Source: Catenovulum sediminis (lineage in GTDB: Bacteria > Pseudomonadota > Gammaproteobacteria > Enterobacterales > Alteromonadaceae). From it: a DNA stretch of 64,000 nt. Below the pieces are notes generated by a model. That model was not told the origin of the DNA and searched no databases. It saw nothing but the letters and a program-made list of their open reading frames with translations. The position numbers were made by a program, and so were the translations under genes. The DNA is taken from the NCBI RefSeq assembly GCF_040270295.1, contig NZ_JBELOE010000102.1; one strand, written 5' to 3'. Below, in pieces: positions 9,402-17,533 of the stretch; position 1 is the stretch's first letter, and every line of letters begins with the position of its first letter.

Positions 9402-10493
9402 TTACCGGTATCGATTTTTGCAGTTTAATGCTTCAAATGATTCGCTTAAGCGATTGATCATTGATGTTTCAGCATGGCGTAGCCAAACTCGGGGGTCGTA
9501 GTACTTTTTATTAGGCTTGTATTCACCACTAGGGTTGCCTAATTGACTATGTAGGTACTCTCTATTTTCTTGGTAATAGTTCAAGATACCTTGCCAGAAA
9601 GCCCATTGGGTATCCGTATCTATATTCATTTTTATCACGCCATAACTGATTGCTTCTCTTATTTCTTCAATGCTTGAACCCGATCCGCCATGAAATACAA
9701 AATTCAAAGCGTTTTGTTCAAGTTTATATTTATCACTGACATAATTTTGAGAATTTTTTAGTATGCGGGGTGTCAGTTGGACATTACCGGGGTTATAAAC
9801 ACCATGAACATTGCCAAAAGATGCAGCGATGGTAAATTGTTGGCTTATTTTGCTCAGTTCTTGATAAGCATATGCAACATCTTCTGGTTGTGTGTATAAC
9901 GCGGATTTATCCAAATGTGAATTATCAACACCGTCTTCTTCACCTCCAGTACAACCTAACTCAATTTCTAGCGTCATGTTGATTTTATGCATGCGCTCTA
10001 AATACGCGCAACAGGTTTGAATATTTTGATTTAAATGTTCTTCAGATAAGTCGATCATGTGCGAGCTAAAAAGCGGTTCGCCAGTTTGCCTGTAAAACTC
10101 TTCAGAGGCTTCTAGCATGCCATCTATCCACGGCAGTAATTTCCGGGCAGCATGATCAGTATGTAATATAACAGGTACATTATATAACAGACTCATTTGC
10201 CTGACGTAATGAGCGGCTGCAATTGCGCCTGCGATAGCAGGTTGTTGACTTTTGGTGGTTAAACCTTTGCCTGCAAAAAATGTTGCGCCACCATGACTAA
10301 GTTGAATAATGATAGGTGATTTAATTTTTTGTGCGGTTTCTAATGCTGCATTAATTGAATGTGTACCTATAACATTTACCGCTGGCAACGCATAGTCATT
10401 TTCTTTAGCATGCTGAAATAGTGTTTGTACATCTGATCCGGTGACAACACCCGGTTGTATATGCTTAATTGATGTTGCGGCGAGGTTAGCCAT
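9402..10493 (-). CDS. fbaA: class II fructose-bisphosphate aldolase
   Basis: Zinc-dependent FBP aldolase of the class IIA (E. coli FbaA-like) type, 363 aa. Key motifs: VILHTDHAARK (zinc His and catalytic Asp), a Glu-rich zinc segment MTLEIELGCTGGEEDGV, ASFGNVHGVY (zinc His), FVFHGGSGS (zinc His, phosphate loop) and KMNIDTDTQ (phosphate binding). Catalyses DHAP plus glyceraldehyde-3-phosphate to fructose-1,6-bisphosphate and back. It is convergent with the rhamnose isomerase and divergent from the DeoR regulator, with two phased repeat sites in its promoter. As rhamnose and uronates yield only triose phosphates and pyruvate, a local aldolase together with FBPase (11.7 kb) points to gluconeogenic use. 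Confidence 0.95.
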   Translation of the reverse strand: MANLAATSIKHIQPGVVTGSDVQTLFQHAKENDYALPAVNVIGTHSINAALETAQKIKSPIIIQLSHGGATFFAGKGLTTKSQQPAIAGAIAAAHYVRQMSLLYNVPVILHTDHAARKLLPWIDGMLEASEEFYRQTGEPLFSSHMIDLSEEHLNQNIQTCCAYLERMHKINMTLEIELGCTGGEEDGVDNSHLDKSALYTQPEDVAYAYQELSKISQQFTIAASFGNVHGVYNPGNVQLTPRILKNSQNYVSDKYKLEQNALNFVFHGGSGSSIEEIREAISYGVIKMNIDTDTQWAFWQGILNYYQENREYLHSQLGNPSGEYKPNKKYYDPRVWLRHAETSMINRLSESFEALNCKNRYR

Positions 10494-10836
10494 TTTTGAG
10501 CTCCGTTAAATCATTTTTTGATTGTTTGTGATTGGGTGTGATTATGATAACGCTAATTTGATATTTTTTGCAATGTGAATGTATCTGGTTGATTGGTTTG
10601 TGGTTGAGTGTAGTTTTGAATCAATTTTATGGTAATACTATTACTTCGCTCAGTTTGCGGCTATCAGGTAAGAAAATTAATGTATTTAACGTAAAGTTCT
10701 AATTTTTTTAATCGTCTCTAGCGTTTGCGAAAACTATCATGATATGAGAGAATTCTTGAGTTAATGATTATATGTGCTTGGTAATGTTTCGTTATTAAAT
10801 ACTTATCTGGCAACTTACACACAATTGGAATTTTGA
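10494..10836. promoter_or_regulatory. divergent fbaA / deoR promoter region with two phased repeat sites
   Basis: 343 bp without coding signal. Site one, 10518-10547: TTGATTGTTT, GTGATTGGGT, GTGATTATGA, period exactly 10 bp and only 25 bp from the fbaA start. Site two, 10590-10619: TGATTGGTTT, GTGGTTGAGT, GTAGTTTTGA. Both resemble the sites upstream of rhaEW and GH115. Proposed targets of the adjacent DeoR regulator, including autoregulation. Confidence 0.55.
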
Positions 10837-11619
10837 ATGTTAGAAATACAAAGACAACAGCTTTTACTTGATATCTTAGATGAGAAAAAGTTTGTAACCG
10901 TTGCAGAGTTCACGCAGTTGTTGAAAAGCTCCGAGGCAACCATTCGCCGCGATTTAGTTAAATTGGATAAACAAAATAAATTGGTGCGTGTGCATGGTGG
11001 TGCGCAAGCTAAAGAACCCAGTCAAAAAAGTAGTCGTAAACATATTGCAGGTGATGCATTTTGGGTTTCTCGCGAAACTAAAGCAGATGCTAAGCGTTTA
11101 ATTGCTAAAAAAGCCTGCGAGTTATGCGAAGAAGGAGAGTCGATCATCATTAATGGTGGAAGCTCTACTTACATGATGGGAGAGTTTTTACGTGACAGGA
11201 ATATGAACATCCTAACTAACTCTTTTGTTTTAGCGCAGGAGTTGGCTGAATTAAGTACAAATCAAATTTCTATGCCAGGTGGAGAAATATATCGTAAGCA
11301 GGGTATTATTCTCAGTGCTTATGACAATGACACAACACAACATTACAGCGCCAGTAAAATGTTTATGGGGACTCCGGGGATAAGTGAGTTTGGTGTTACA
11401 GAGTCGGACGCATTGTTGATTCGTTCCGAACAAAAACTTAGAAAACAAGCTGAGAAGCTTATTATTCTGGCGGATAGTTCTAAATTAGAAAAACGCAGCA
11501 GTTTTATATTTTGCAACTTGAAAGATGTCGATGTGTTGATTACTGATAGTGAAGCAGACAGTCAAATTTTGGCTCAATACGAGAAGCACGGGGTAGAAAT
11601 TATCATTGCAGATTGTTAA
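10837..11619 (+). CDS. DeoR-family transcriptional regulator (probable rhamnose regulator)
   Basis: DeoR/GlpR-type repressor, 260 aa. The N-terminal winged helix-turn-helix spans residues 1-57: EIQRQQLLLDIL, then FVTVAEFTQLLKSSEATIRRDL and LVRVHGGA, the family signature. The C-terminal DeoRC sensor domain (about 80-255) has the phosphosugar-type loop INGGSSTYMMG, the TNSF motif, and DSSKLEKRS near the C-terminus. Located between rhaI/fbaA and fbp, and surrounded by four sets of 10-bp-phased direct repeats. DeoR-type RhaR regulators are known from rhamnose clusters of Alphaproteobacteria; that it senses a rhamnulose-derived phosphate is inference. No clear Shine-Dalgarno is seen before the ATG. 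Confidence 0.88.
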   Translation: MLEIQRQQLLLDILDEKKFVTVAEFTQLLKSSEATIRRDLVKLDKQNKLVRVHGGAQAKEPSQKSSRKHIAGDAFWVSRETKADAKRLIAKKACELCEEGESIIINGGSSTYMMGEFLRDRNMNILTNSFVLAQELAELSTNQISMPGGEIYRKQGIILSAYDNDTTQHYSASKMFMGTPGISEFGVTESDALLIRSEQKLRKQAEKLIILADSSKLEKRSSFIFCNLKDVDVLITDSEADSQILAQYEKHGVEIIIADC

Positions 11620-11669
11620 GCAGCCACTTCCCTTCACTCATTCCTTCCCTCACCTTTAGTAGTTTTTAG

Positions 11670-11695
11670 TCAAGAGCAGTCATAATCGCTCTTGA
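11670..11695. promoter_or_regulatory. perfect 8-bp inverted repeat between deoR and fbp
   Basis: TCAAGAGC (11670-11677) and GCTCTTGA (11688-11695) separated by 10 nt. No T-run follows, so it is a weak terminator at best; it may be a protein-binding dyad of the fbp promoter. Function not determined. Confidence 0.35.
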
Positions 11696-11704
11696 AATGA
11701 ATTC

Positions 11705-11719
11705 ACTTATATGACAACA
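11705..11719 (+). promoter_or_regulatory. weak GntR-type half-matching dyad upstream of fbp
   Basis: ACTTAT-ATG-ACAACA resembles the perfect dyads at 12784 and 13656 in the left arm and centre, but only partly in the right arm. If real it would link fbp to the kduDI regulator. Confidence 0.25.
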
Positions 11720-11755
11720 TGATATCTTTATAGTGGTAAATAGAAGTTTATTTTA

Positions 11756-12721
11756 ATGCAAAGGTTAATCGCGACACTCAAAAAAGATAACGTAGAATTA
11801 GAGCTTATTATGCTAATTCGTACAATTTTAGCTGCGACCAAAGAGATTGCGTTTCGCGTTCGTCAAGGTGCACTTTCTGGCGTATTAGGTTCTACATTAG
11901 ATGAAAATATTCAGGGCGAAACCCAAAAGAAACTAGATGTTATTGCGAACCAGTTGATAAAAGGCATGTTGCTTAATGATGAGACGGTAAAGTCAATTGC
12001 ATCCGAAGAAGAAGAATACACTGTGGCAGGTCATGCAAAAGGTAAATATATAGTGGCGTTTGATCCGTTAGATGGTTCATCAAATATTGATATTAATGGC
12101 CAGATTGGAACAATTTTTACCATTTACCCCGCATTGAGAGAATATTCGGCTGATGACGCAAGACAGTTTACACAGTCTGGCCGTCGACAACTGGCTGCTG
12201 GTTATGTGCTTTATGGACCCTCTACTACTTTAGTGTTAAGTACAGGAGGGCCCACACGCTGTTTCACTTTAGATGCGACGCATGGTGGATTTTTGCTAAC
12301 CACCCCTGAGCTGACTATCGAGCCGAACACCCAAGAGTTTGCTGTGAACCAAGCGAATGAGCGGTTTTGGGCACTCTCGACACGCAATTACATTAAGGAT
12401 TTACTTCAAGGAGAAGAGGGGGTACGCGGTAAACGCTATAATATGCGCTGGAATGGTGCCATGGTGGGGGATGTTCATCGAGTGTTAAGTCGCGGGGGAA
12501 TATTTTTATATCCACGAGATAGCCGTAATGTGGGGCAGCCCGCTAAATTGCGCTTATTGTACGAAGCGAACCCTATGGCTATGCTGGTTGAAAATGCGGG
12601 TGGTAAAGCCTATGCAGAGAGGCAGCCAATCCTAGATGTAATGCCGTCTGAGTTGCACCAACGTGTTCCTGTTGCAATGGGCTCAGCCAATGAAATTGAC
12701 GCGTATCTAGCTTACGAATAA
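11756..12721 (+). CDS. fbp: class I fructose-1,6-bisphosphatase
   Basis: Gluconeogenic phosphatase converting fructose-1,6-bisphosphate to fructose-6-phosphate, 321 aa. Family marks: KEIAFRVRQGALSGVLGS near the N-terminus, metal-site Glu residues in ASEEEEY, FDPLDGSSNID (the diagnostic metal and phosphate motif near residues 102-112), RYNMRWNGAMVGDVHRVLSRGG and LRLLYEANPMAMLVENAGG. Lies between the DeoR and GntR regulators and forms a gluconeogenic pair with fbaA in a catabolic cluster. No strong Shine-Dalgarno precedes the ATG. A hairpin terminator follows. Confidence 0.96.
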   Translation: MQRLIATLKKDNVELELIMLIRTILAATKEIAFRVRQGALSGVLGSTLDENIQGETQKKLDVIANQLIKGMLLNDETVKSIASEEEEYTVAGHAKGKYIVAFDPLDGSSNIDINGQIGTIFTIYPALREYSADDARQFTQSGRRQLAAGYVLYGPSTTLVLSTGGPTRCFTLDATHGGFLLTTPELTIEPNTQEFAVNQANERFWALSTRNYIKDLLQGEEGVRGKRYNMRWNGAMVGDVHRVLSRGGIFLYPRDSRNVGQPAKLRLLYEANPMAMLVENAGGKAYAERQPILDVMPSELHQRVPVAMGSANEIDAYLAYE

Positions 12722-12742
12722 CTAGGTAATCTATATAAATTG

Positions 12743-12773
12743 ACAAGATGCTAAGCCGAATCTTGTTGTTTTA
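12743..12773 (+). terminator. terminator downstream of fbp
   Basis: Stem ACAAGAT (12743-12749) with ATCTTGT (12760-12766), 10-nt loop, followed by TGTTTTACT. Confidence 0.6.
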
Positions 12774-12783
12774 CTAAAATGTC

Positions 12784-12798
12784 AGTTATCATATAACT
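12784..12798. promoter_or_regulatory. candidate GntR operator upstream of its own gene
   Basis: Perfect dyad AGTTAT-CAT-ATAACT, 6-bp arms with a 3-bp centre, about 90 bp upstream of the GntR gene. A related dyad (ACTTGT-ATG-ATAAGG, 13656-13670) lies before kduD. The arm and spacer geometry suits FadR-subfamily dimers. Confidence 0.5.
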
Positions 12799-12886
12799 TC
12801 CACTAGAGTTGAAATAACAATATTTTTACTTGATAAGAGTTCAATGGACTCTAGCGTTTCGAATGTTTCTATAGTGAGAGTGTCAG

Positions 12887-13612
12887 TTGGATAATTTTGC
12901 ATTTAATCGGATTCAAAGGTCACAGAACCTTACCGCGGAGTTGGCAGATTTACTGCGAAAACAAATACACCAAGGTAAGTTGCCAGTTGGTGCTAAATTA
13001 CCGGCTTCAAGAGATATCGAGGAACAAGTTGGCGTTAGTCGAAGCGTGGTACGTGAAGCGGTCGCCCAATTAAAAGCTGAAGGTATTTTATATAGTAAAC
13101 AAGGCGTAGGGGTGTTTGTTGCAGAGAAGCAGGCAGCAAACAGCTTTCGTATTAATAGTACAGAGTTTGAATCAGTGCATGAAGCCATTCAGATTTTAGA
13201 GCTTCGCAAAGCCGTTGAAATTGAAATGTGCGCAATGGCAGCGAGCCGCCGTACTGAAGCGCAGTTGGCAAAAATTGAAGCAAGCTATAATAATATTTCG
13301 AAGAAAAATGAATTTGGTGAAGATACGCTAAATGATGATTTTGAATTTCACAAAGCAATAGCAGAAGCTTCCGGCAATCGTTATTTCTTGAGGTTTATTG
13401 AGTTTATTGGTTCAGGTGTCATCCCTGCCCGTGAAATTATTACTGGAGGCCAGCAAGTCAACGGAAACGAGTATGTGTCGTTGATTCAGGCTGAACATCA
13501 AAAGATTCTCAGCGCGATTCAACTTAAAGATCAAGAGTACGCTCGTGCAGCCATTAAAGCACATTTAGAAAACAGTATTCAGCGTCATCAACGCAAAATA
13601 GAAAATCTTTAA
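12887..13612 (+). CDS. GntR-family (FadR subfamily) regulator of the kduDI region
   Basis: FadR-type regulator, 241 aa. The N-terminal winged helix (about residues 12-78) contains LADLLRKQIHQGKLPVGAKLPASRDIEEQVGVSRSVVREAVAQLKAEGIL-type sequence, typical of GntR proteins. The C-terminal helical FCD domain (about 95-230) holds Asp and His positions (DDFEFHKAIAEASGN, then EHQKI and KAHLENS) that in this family bind a metal and an organic acid. The start is TTG at 12887; no in-frame ATG is available upstream. Located directly ahead of kduD and kduI, so a uronate-derived ketoacid is the likely effector. Dyads at 12784 and 13656 are its candidate binding sites. Confidence 0.88.
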   Translation: MDNFAFNRIQRSQNLTAELADLLRKQIHQGKLPVGAKLPASRDIEEQVGVSRSVVREAVAQLKAEGILYSKQGVGVFVAEKQAANSFRINSTEFESVHEAIQILELRKAVEIEMCAMAASRRTEAQLAKIEASYNNISKKNEFGEDTLNDDFEFHKAIAEASGNRYFLRFIEFIGSGVIPAREIITGGQQVNGNEYVSLIQAEHQKILSAIQLKDQEYARAAIKAHLENSIQRHQRKIENL

Positions 13613-13655
13613 TTGATAAGTTAGTTACATTTATGACTGGTTTAACTTTTTGTTT

Positions 13656-13670
13656 ACTTGTATGATAAGG
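13656..13670. promoter_or_regulatory. candidate GntR operator upstream of kduD
   Basis: ACTTGT-ATG-ATAAGG, 25 bp upstream of the kduD start, related to the perfect dyad at 12784-12798 read on the opposite strand (AGTTAT-ATG-ATAACT). Confidence 0.45.
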
Positions 13671-13694
13671 TGATATGTTATTAGTGGAGGTGGT

Positions 13695-14462
13695 ATGTTA
13701 GATTCAGATTTATTTTCGGTAAAAGACCAAGTTGTTTTAATTACCGGTGCAAGTCGAGGCATCGGGCAGGCGCTGGCAGTCGGTTTTGCGAAAGCGGGAG
13801 CTAAGGTTATTTGTGCGAGCTCAAGAGAAGGCGGTACACGTAAAACAGAAGAATTAATTTTGCAGCAAGGTGGTACGGTTAAATCGGTTTATGCAGATTT
13901 ATCTGATCATGCTGCAGTTGTTAAAATGTCGCATGATGCGCTGGCCTGTTTTGGCAAGATTGATATATTAATCAATAACGGTGGTACGATTTCGCGCTTT
14001 CCGGCGGCAGAATATCCTTTTGATGAGTTTCAAAAAGTAATAGACGTTAATTTAAATTCTGCTTTTCAAATTAGCCAGATCATTGGCCAGAAAATGATAG
14101 AAGCAGGGCATGGAAAAATTATCAACATAGCGTCAATGCTCTCGTATACCGGCGGATTAACAGTGCCTGCTTATACCGCGAGTAAACATGCTATTGCGGG
14201 CTTAACTAAGGCATTAGCGAACGAATGGGCGGCAAAAAACATTCAGGTTAACGCAATTGCACCTGGTTATTTTGCGACCGATAACACACAAGCACTGCGA
14301 GATAATCCAGAGCGTAATCAAGAAATTTTAAAGCGTATACCGACAGGTGCTTGGGGCCAACCTAAACAATTAGTCGGCGCTGCAATCTTTCTTGGAAGTA
14401 CAGCAAGTGATTACGTAAATGGGCACATTTTAGCCGTGGATGGTGGCTGGTTAGCCAGATAA
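13695..14462 (+). CDS. kduD: 2-dehydro-3-deoxy-D-gluconate 5-dehydrogenase
   Basis: Short-chain dehydrogenase of the KduD type, reducing 2,5-diketo-3-deoxygluconate to KDG with NAD(P)H. Marks: LITGASRGIGQAL (nucleotide loop, residues about 15-27), LINNGGTISR, a Ser in NIASMLSYTGG, YTASKHAIAG (catalytic Tyr and Lys) and a C-terminal LAVDGGWLAR. Length 255 aa is standard. GGAGG lies 7 nt before the ATG. It is followed after 25 nt by kduI, forming the classic KduI/KduD pair that handles the 4,5-unsaturated uronate released by lyases. The KDG formed would feed KdgK at 17.5 kb. Confidence 0.92.
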   Translation: MLDSDLFSVKDQVVLITGASRGIGQALAVGFAKAGAKVICASSREGGTRKTEELILQQGGTVKSVYADLSDHAAVVKMSHDALACFGKIDILINNGGTISRFPAAEYPFDEFQKVIDVNLNSAFQISQIIGQKMIEAGHGKIINIASMLSYTGGLTVPAYTASKHAIAGLTKALANEWAAKNIQVNAIAPGYFATDNTQALRDNPERNQEILKRIPTGAWGQPKQLVGAAIFLGSTASDYVNGHILAVDGGWLAR

Positions 14463-14487
14463 TTTTCAGAATAAGAGAGAGTTTATT

Positions 14488-15330
14488 ATGAGTATTCAAT
14501 ACGAAAGCCGCTATGCGATTGGCCCGAACGAAGCTAAAACATTTGATACACAAAAACTAAGAGATGCATTTTTACTGCAAGATTTATTTACACCAGAGAA
14601 GATACAATTTGTATACACACACTATGAACGCCATATGGTTGGCAGTGCAGTCCCAGTTAAAGAAATTTTAGAGTTGACATCTATTGACCCGTTAAAAAGT
14701 GAATTCTTTTTATCGCGCCGAGAATTGGGGGTGGTGAATGTTGGCGGAGCCGGTATTGTTGAAGTGGACGGTGTGCAGCATGAGCTTGATAATAAAGAAG
14801 CCTTGTATGTGGGCGCTGGCGATAAAAAGGTAACGTTTGCCAGCAAAGATGCGACTAAACCTGCTAAGTTTTATTTAAATTCTGCGCCGGCACACCATGC
14901 GTTCCCTGATAAAAAAGTCACTCGAGAAACAGCGAACGTGCTAAAAATGGGGAGCCCTGAAACCTGTAATCAGCGCGAGATTTATCAACTCATTGTGCGC
15001 GAAGTCGTGCAAACCTGTCAGTTGCAAATGGGGTTAACAATTTTAAAACCGGGTAGTGTCTGGAATACCATGCCAGCTCATCAACATGACCGTCGAATGG
15101 AGGTTTATCTTTATTTAGATTTACCTGCGGATCAGGCTGTTGCACATTTTATGGGCGAGCCGCATGAAACACGTGTAATCTGGGTGAAAAATGAGCAAGT
15201 TGTTGTTTCTCCACCTTGGTCTATTCACAGCGGCGCGGGTTCTTCAAACTACGCGTTTGTCTGGGGAATGTCGGGTGAAAACTTAGATTATGCAGATATG
15301 GACAAATACGGACCAGCCGATTTAACTTAA
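14488..15330 (+). CDS. kduI: 5-dehydro-4-deoxy-D-glucuronate isomerase
   Basis: KduI cupin isomerase, converting 4-deoxy-L-threo-5-hexosulose uronate to 2,5-diketo-3-deoxygluconate. Length 280 aa fits. N-terminal block YESRYAIGPNEAKTFDTQKLRDAFLL and LSRRELGVVNVGG are typical, and the zinc site is visible as PAHQHDRRMEVYLYLDLP (two His and a Glu near residues 195-205) with a later His in PPWSIHSGAGSSNY. AGAGAG Shine-Dalgarno upstream. Second gene of the kduDI operon, followed directly by a strong terminator. Confidence 0.94.
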   Translation: MSIQYESRYAIGPNEAKTFDTQKLRDAFLLQDLFTPEKIQFVYTHYERHMVGSAVPVKEILELTSIDPLKSEFFLSRRELGVVNVGGAGIVEVDGVQHELDNKEALYVGAGDKKVTFASKDATKPAKFYLNSAPAHHAFPDKKVTRETANVLKMGSPETCNQREIYQLIVREVVQTCQLQMGLTILKPGSVWNTMPAHQHDRRMEVYLYLDLPADQAVAHFMGEPHETRVIWVKNEQVVVSPPWSIHSGAGSSNYAFVWGMSGENLDYADMDKYGPADLT

Positions 15331-15356
15331 TTAACGCCAACCTTCTTCGTGTGTGG

Positions 15357-15406
15357 GCCTCAAATCTGTCAGTCAGGAAGATTGATTGGGTTTGGGGCTT
15401 TTTTTT
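15357..15406 (+). terminator. terminator downstream of kduI
   Basis: Stem GCCTCAAA (15357-15364) with TTTGGGGC (15391-15398, one G-T pair), followed by eight T. It shows that translation of the next gene must start after it, supporting the ATG at 15425. Confidence 0.8.
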
Positions 15407-15424
15407 AATATAGGATTTGTTGAT

Positions 15425-16396
15425 ATGAAAATATGCATTAATAAATACGCTGTATTCTCGCTTATTTTGTTTTTAGTGGGGTGCTCACCGTTGATGTTGT
15501 GGCAGAAGAAAGAAAAACCAGTCCATATATTTTCTTCTTTTAGAGGAAATGGAGAAGACGGCTTGCACTTGGCGTATAGTTACGATGGTTTAAATTGGAC
15601 GGCTATTAATCAAGACAAAAGTGTATTACAACCTGAGGTCGGTGGTAAATTAATGCGTGATCCTTGCATCATCAGAGGACCCGAGGGCGTTTTTCATATG
15701 GTGTGGACAAGTAGCTGGCAAGATGGTGGGATAGGAATTGCGCATTCAAAAGATTTGATAAACTGGTCAGAGCAAACCTTTATTCCAACCATGGCTGACT
15801 ACCCGACCGCGCGTAATGCATGGGCGCCTGAAATTTTTTATGATGAGCACCAGCAACAATATATTATTTATTGGGCGTCGACTATACCCGGAAAGTATCC
15901 GCAAACTGAAGAAAAAGCGGATAAAGGTTGGGATCACCGAATATATGCCACCACGACTCGAGACTTTGTATCCTACAGCGATACCTTTTTGTTTTTTCAA
16001 CCCGATTTTAACGTAATTGATTCCACTCTGATAAAAGAGGGCGAAGAATACCTGATGATCTTGAAAGACGAAACCCGTTACCCGCCAGCCAAAAACCTTA
16101 AAGTGGCGCGTAGTTTATCTTTAGATGGGCCTTGGGTGGTTGAAGATAAGCCATTTTCACCTGAAAATCTATGGGTTGAAGGACCTACAATGGCAGCTAT
16201 TGATGGTTGGTATTATGTATATTTTGATGCTTACATTGAGCATAATTATGGTGTCGTCAAAACACGGGATTTTAAAAATTGGCAAGACGTATCACATCAA
16301 TTGAAAATGCCTATAGGAATGCGCCACGGTAGTGTACTGACGATTAGCGAGAATGTAAGGCCTTTAATGGACAAATTGCTAGCACTTGGCAACTGA
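15425..16396 (+). CDS. GH43-like five-bladed beta-propeller lipoprotein
   Basis: Predicted lipoprotein (LFLVGC lipobox about residue 20) with a glycosidase-like five-bladed propeller related to GH43/GH117-type enzymes. Propeller signatures: LAYSYDGLNWTAI, MRDPCIIRGPEGVFHMVWTS, IGIAHSKDLINWS, NAWAPEIFYDEHQQQYIIYWAS and TRDFKNWQDVS. The three acidic positions expected for GH43 catalysis can be placed at Asp79 (RDPCI), Asp199 (VIDSTLI) and Glu252 (WVEGPTM). Exact activity is unknown; it could remove an arabinose, xylose or galactose-type residue. The kduDI terminator lies between it and kduI, so it has its own promoter, yet the context suggests the same glycan. Ends in a convergent terminator. 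Confidence 0.75.
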   Translation: MKICINKYAVFSLILFLVGCSPLMLWQKKEKPVHIFSSFRGNGEDGLHLAYSYDGLNWTAINQDKSVLQPEVGGKLMRDPCIIRGPEGVFHMVWTSSWQDGGIGIAHSKDLINWSEQTFIPTMADYPTARNAWAPEIFYDEHQQQYIIYWASTIPGKYPQTEEKADKGWDHRIYATTTRDFVSYSDTFLFFQPDFNVIDSTLIKEGEEYLMILKDETRYPPAKNLKVARSLSLDGPWVVEDKPFSPENLWVEGPTMAAIDGWYYVYFDAYIEHNYGVVKTRDFKNWQDVSHQLKMPIGMRHGSVLTISENVRPLMDKLLALGN

Positions 16397-16418
16397 AAAG
16401 AAGTGTGATGGGAGATTA

Positions 16419-16477
16419 ATGGGAAAGCAAATCGTTGACAGGCGCGCCGACAGCCGGCGCTTGATTTGCTTTCTCAT
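16419..16477. terminator. long convergent hairpin terminator
   Basis: Fifteen-bp stem pairing 16419-16433 with 16463-16477 (core GAAAGCAAATC / GATTTGCTTTC, one G-T pair), and a second hairpin GCGCCG/CGGCGC inside the loop. Lies between the GH43-like gene and the SDR gene, which converge. Confidence 0.75.
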
Positions 16478-16494
16478 TGTCGTATCTAATTAAA

Positions 16495-17250
16495 TTAGAT
16501 ACCTAAAGCTTGACCACCACCAATTTGGATAGTTTCAGCTGTGATGAAAGAAGCATCTTGACTAACCAAGAATGAAATTACAGATGCAACTTCTTCTGGT
16601 TGGCCAAGGCGACCTAACATGATGCTGTCTTTCCAAGAAGCAAATACTTCTGGTTTAGTCGCTTTAATTTGCGCATGGAATGGCGTATCAATTGTACCTG
16701 GAGAAACCGCGTTTACACGGATACCGGCAGGCGCTAATTCTTTAGCTAAAGCACGGGTTAAAGTATGAACCGCACCTTTAGAAGTACCATAGATACCTGC
16801 ACCCGGACCACCTGCATTCCAAGCTGCGTTTGATGTAAAGTTGATAATTGAACCATTTTCAGATTTTTTCAAAAATGGGATCGCAGCGCGAGATACGAAA
16901 AATGCACTGTCAAAGTTTAATGCCATAACAAAACGGAAGAACTCAGTTGTCATACCTTCAATTGGGCTACGACCACCAAGACCGCCAGCGTTGTTAACAA
17001 CAACATCTAACTTACCGTACTTTTCGCCGATAGCAGTTACGTTTTCAGTAACAGCCACATCGTCAGTTACGTCAAAACCTACGTATTCAGCTTCAATACC
17101 TGCTTCTTTTAGTTCAGCAATACGCTGTGCGCCTTGCTCGTCTTCAATACCATTCAAAACAAGTGTATAGCCATCTTGACCTAAACGTTTAGCAACTTGG
17201 AAACCGATACCACCAGTAGCGCCAGTAATTAAAGCAATTTTTTTAGACAT
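16495..17250 (-). CDS. SDR oxidoreductase, probable DEH reductase of alginate pathway
   Basis: Short-chain dehydrogenase, 251 aa, FabG-like fold. Marks: ALITGATGGIGFQ (nucleotide loop), VVVNNAGGLGG, Ser in FTSNAAWNAGG, YGTSKGAVH (Tyr/Lys) and IRVNAVSPGTIDTPF. In alginate clusters an SDR beside kdgK usually reduces 4-deoxy-L-erythro-5-hexoseulose uronate (DEH) to KDG; that role is inferred from position, since kdgK follows upstream on the same strand and alginate lyases surround it. Unlike KduD at 13.7 kb it is not linked to kduI. Codon choice looks more optimised than in neighbouring genes (frequent GCT, GTA, ACC in abundant-gene style), suggesting high expression. Confidence 0.75.
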   Translation of the reverse strand: MSKKIALITGATGGIGFQVAKRLGQDGYTLVLNGIEDEQGAQRIAELKEAGIEAEYVGFDVTDDVAVTENVTAIGEKYGKLDVVVNNAGGLGGRSPIEGMTTEFFRFVMALNFDSAFFVSRAAIPFLKKSENGSIINFTSNAAWNAGGPGAGIYGTSKGAVHTLTRALAKELAPAGIRVNAVSPGTIDTPFHAQIKATKPEVFASWKDSIMLGRLGQPEEVASVISFLVSQDASFITAETIQIGGGQALGI

Positions 17251-17533
17251 AAATATAATCTCTTCTTAATGTTAATCGTTGTATAGATAAAGTGGTTAAA
17301 TTGCGGAGTAGAGTTAGCGATGCTTTTCCAACCCCTAAACAATTGAAATTAGTTCGTTATCAGAGCTTCAGACATGTCTCTACTCCTATCTACCCAGGTG
17401 TTTGCCTATGTACTAAAGTCCGCGACTCAATTTCAGGCCACGGGGCGAAGAATTATTGACCGCTTGGCGGAAAACATTCATCAATCCTTTACTTGCATTG
17501 CGACTTTTGTTGCTGCCGCAAATAAAGGTAAAA
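17251..17533. other. spacer between dehR-like SDR and kdgK
   Basis: 283 bp. A small open frame on the plus strand (from 17374) and a 22-codon one on the minus strand exist, but neither has a Shine-Dalgarno or recognisable protein features. The SDR has a purine-rich leader (AAGAAGAGATTAT) directly upstream. No terminator recognised. Confidence 0.4.

Noticed and set aside
15386..15424. Longer N-terminus of the GH43-like protein
   Set aside because: It would start within the kduI terminator; the ATG at 15425 gives a clean lipoprotein signal.
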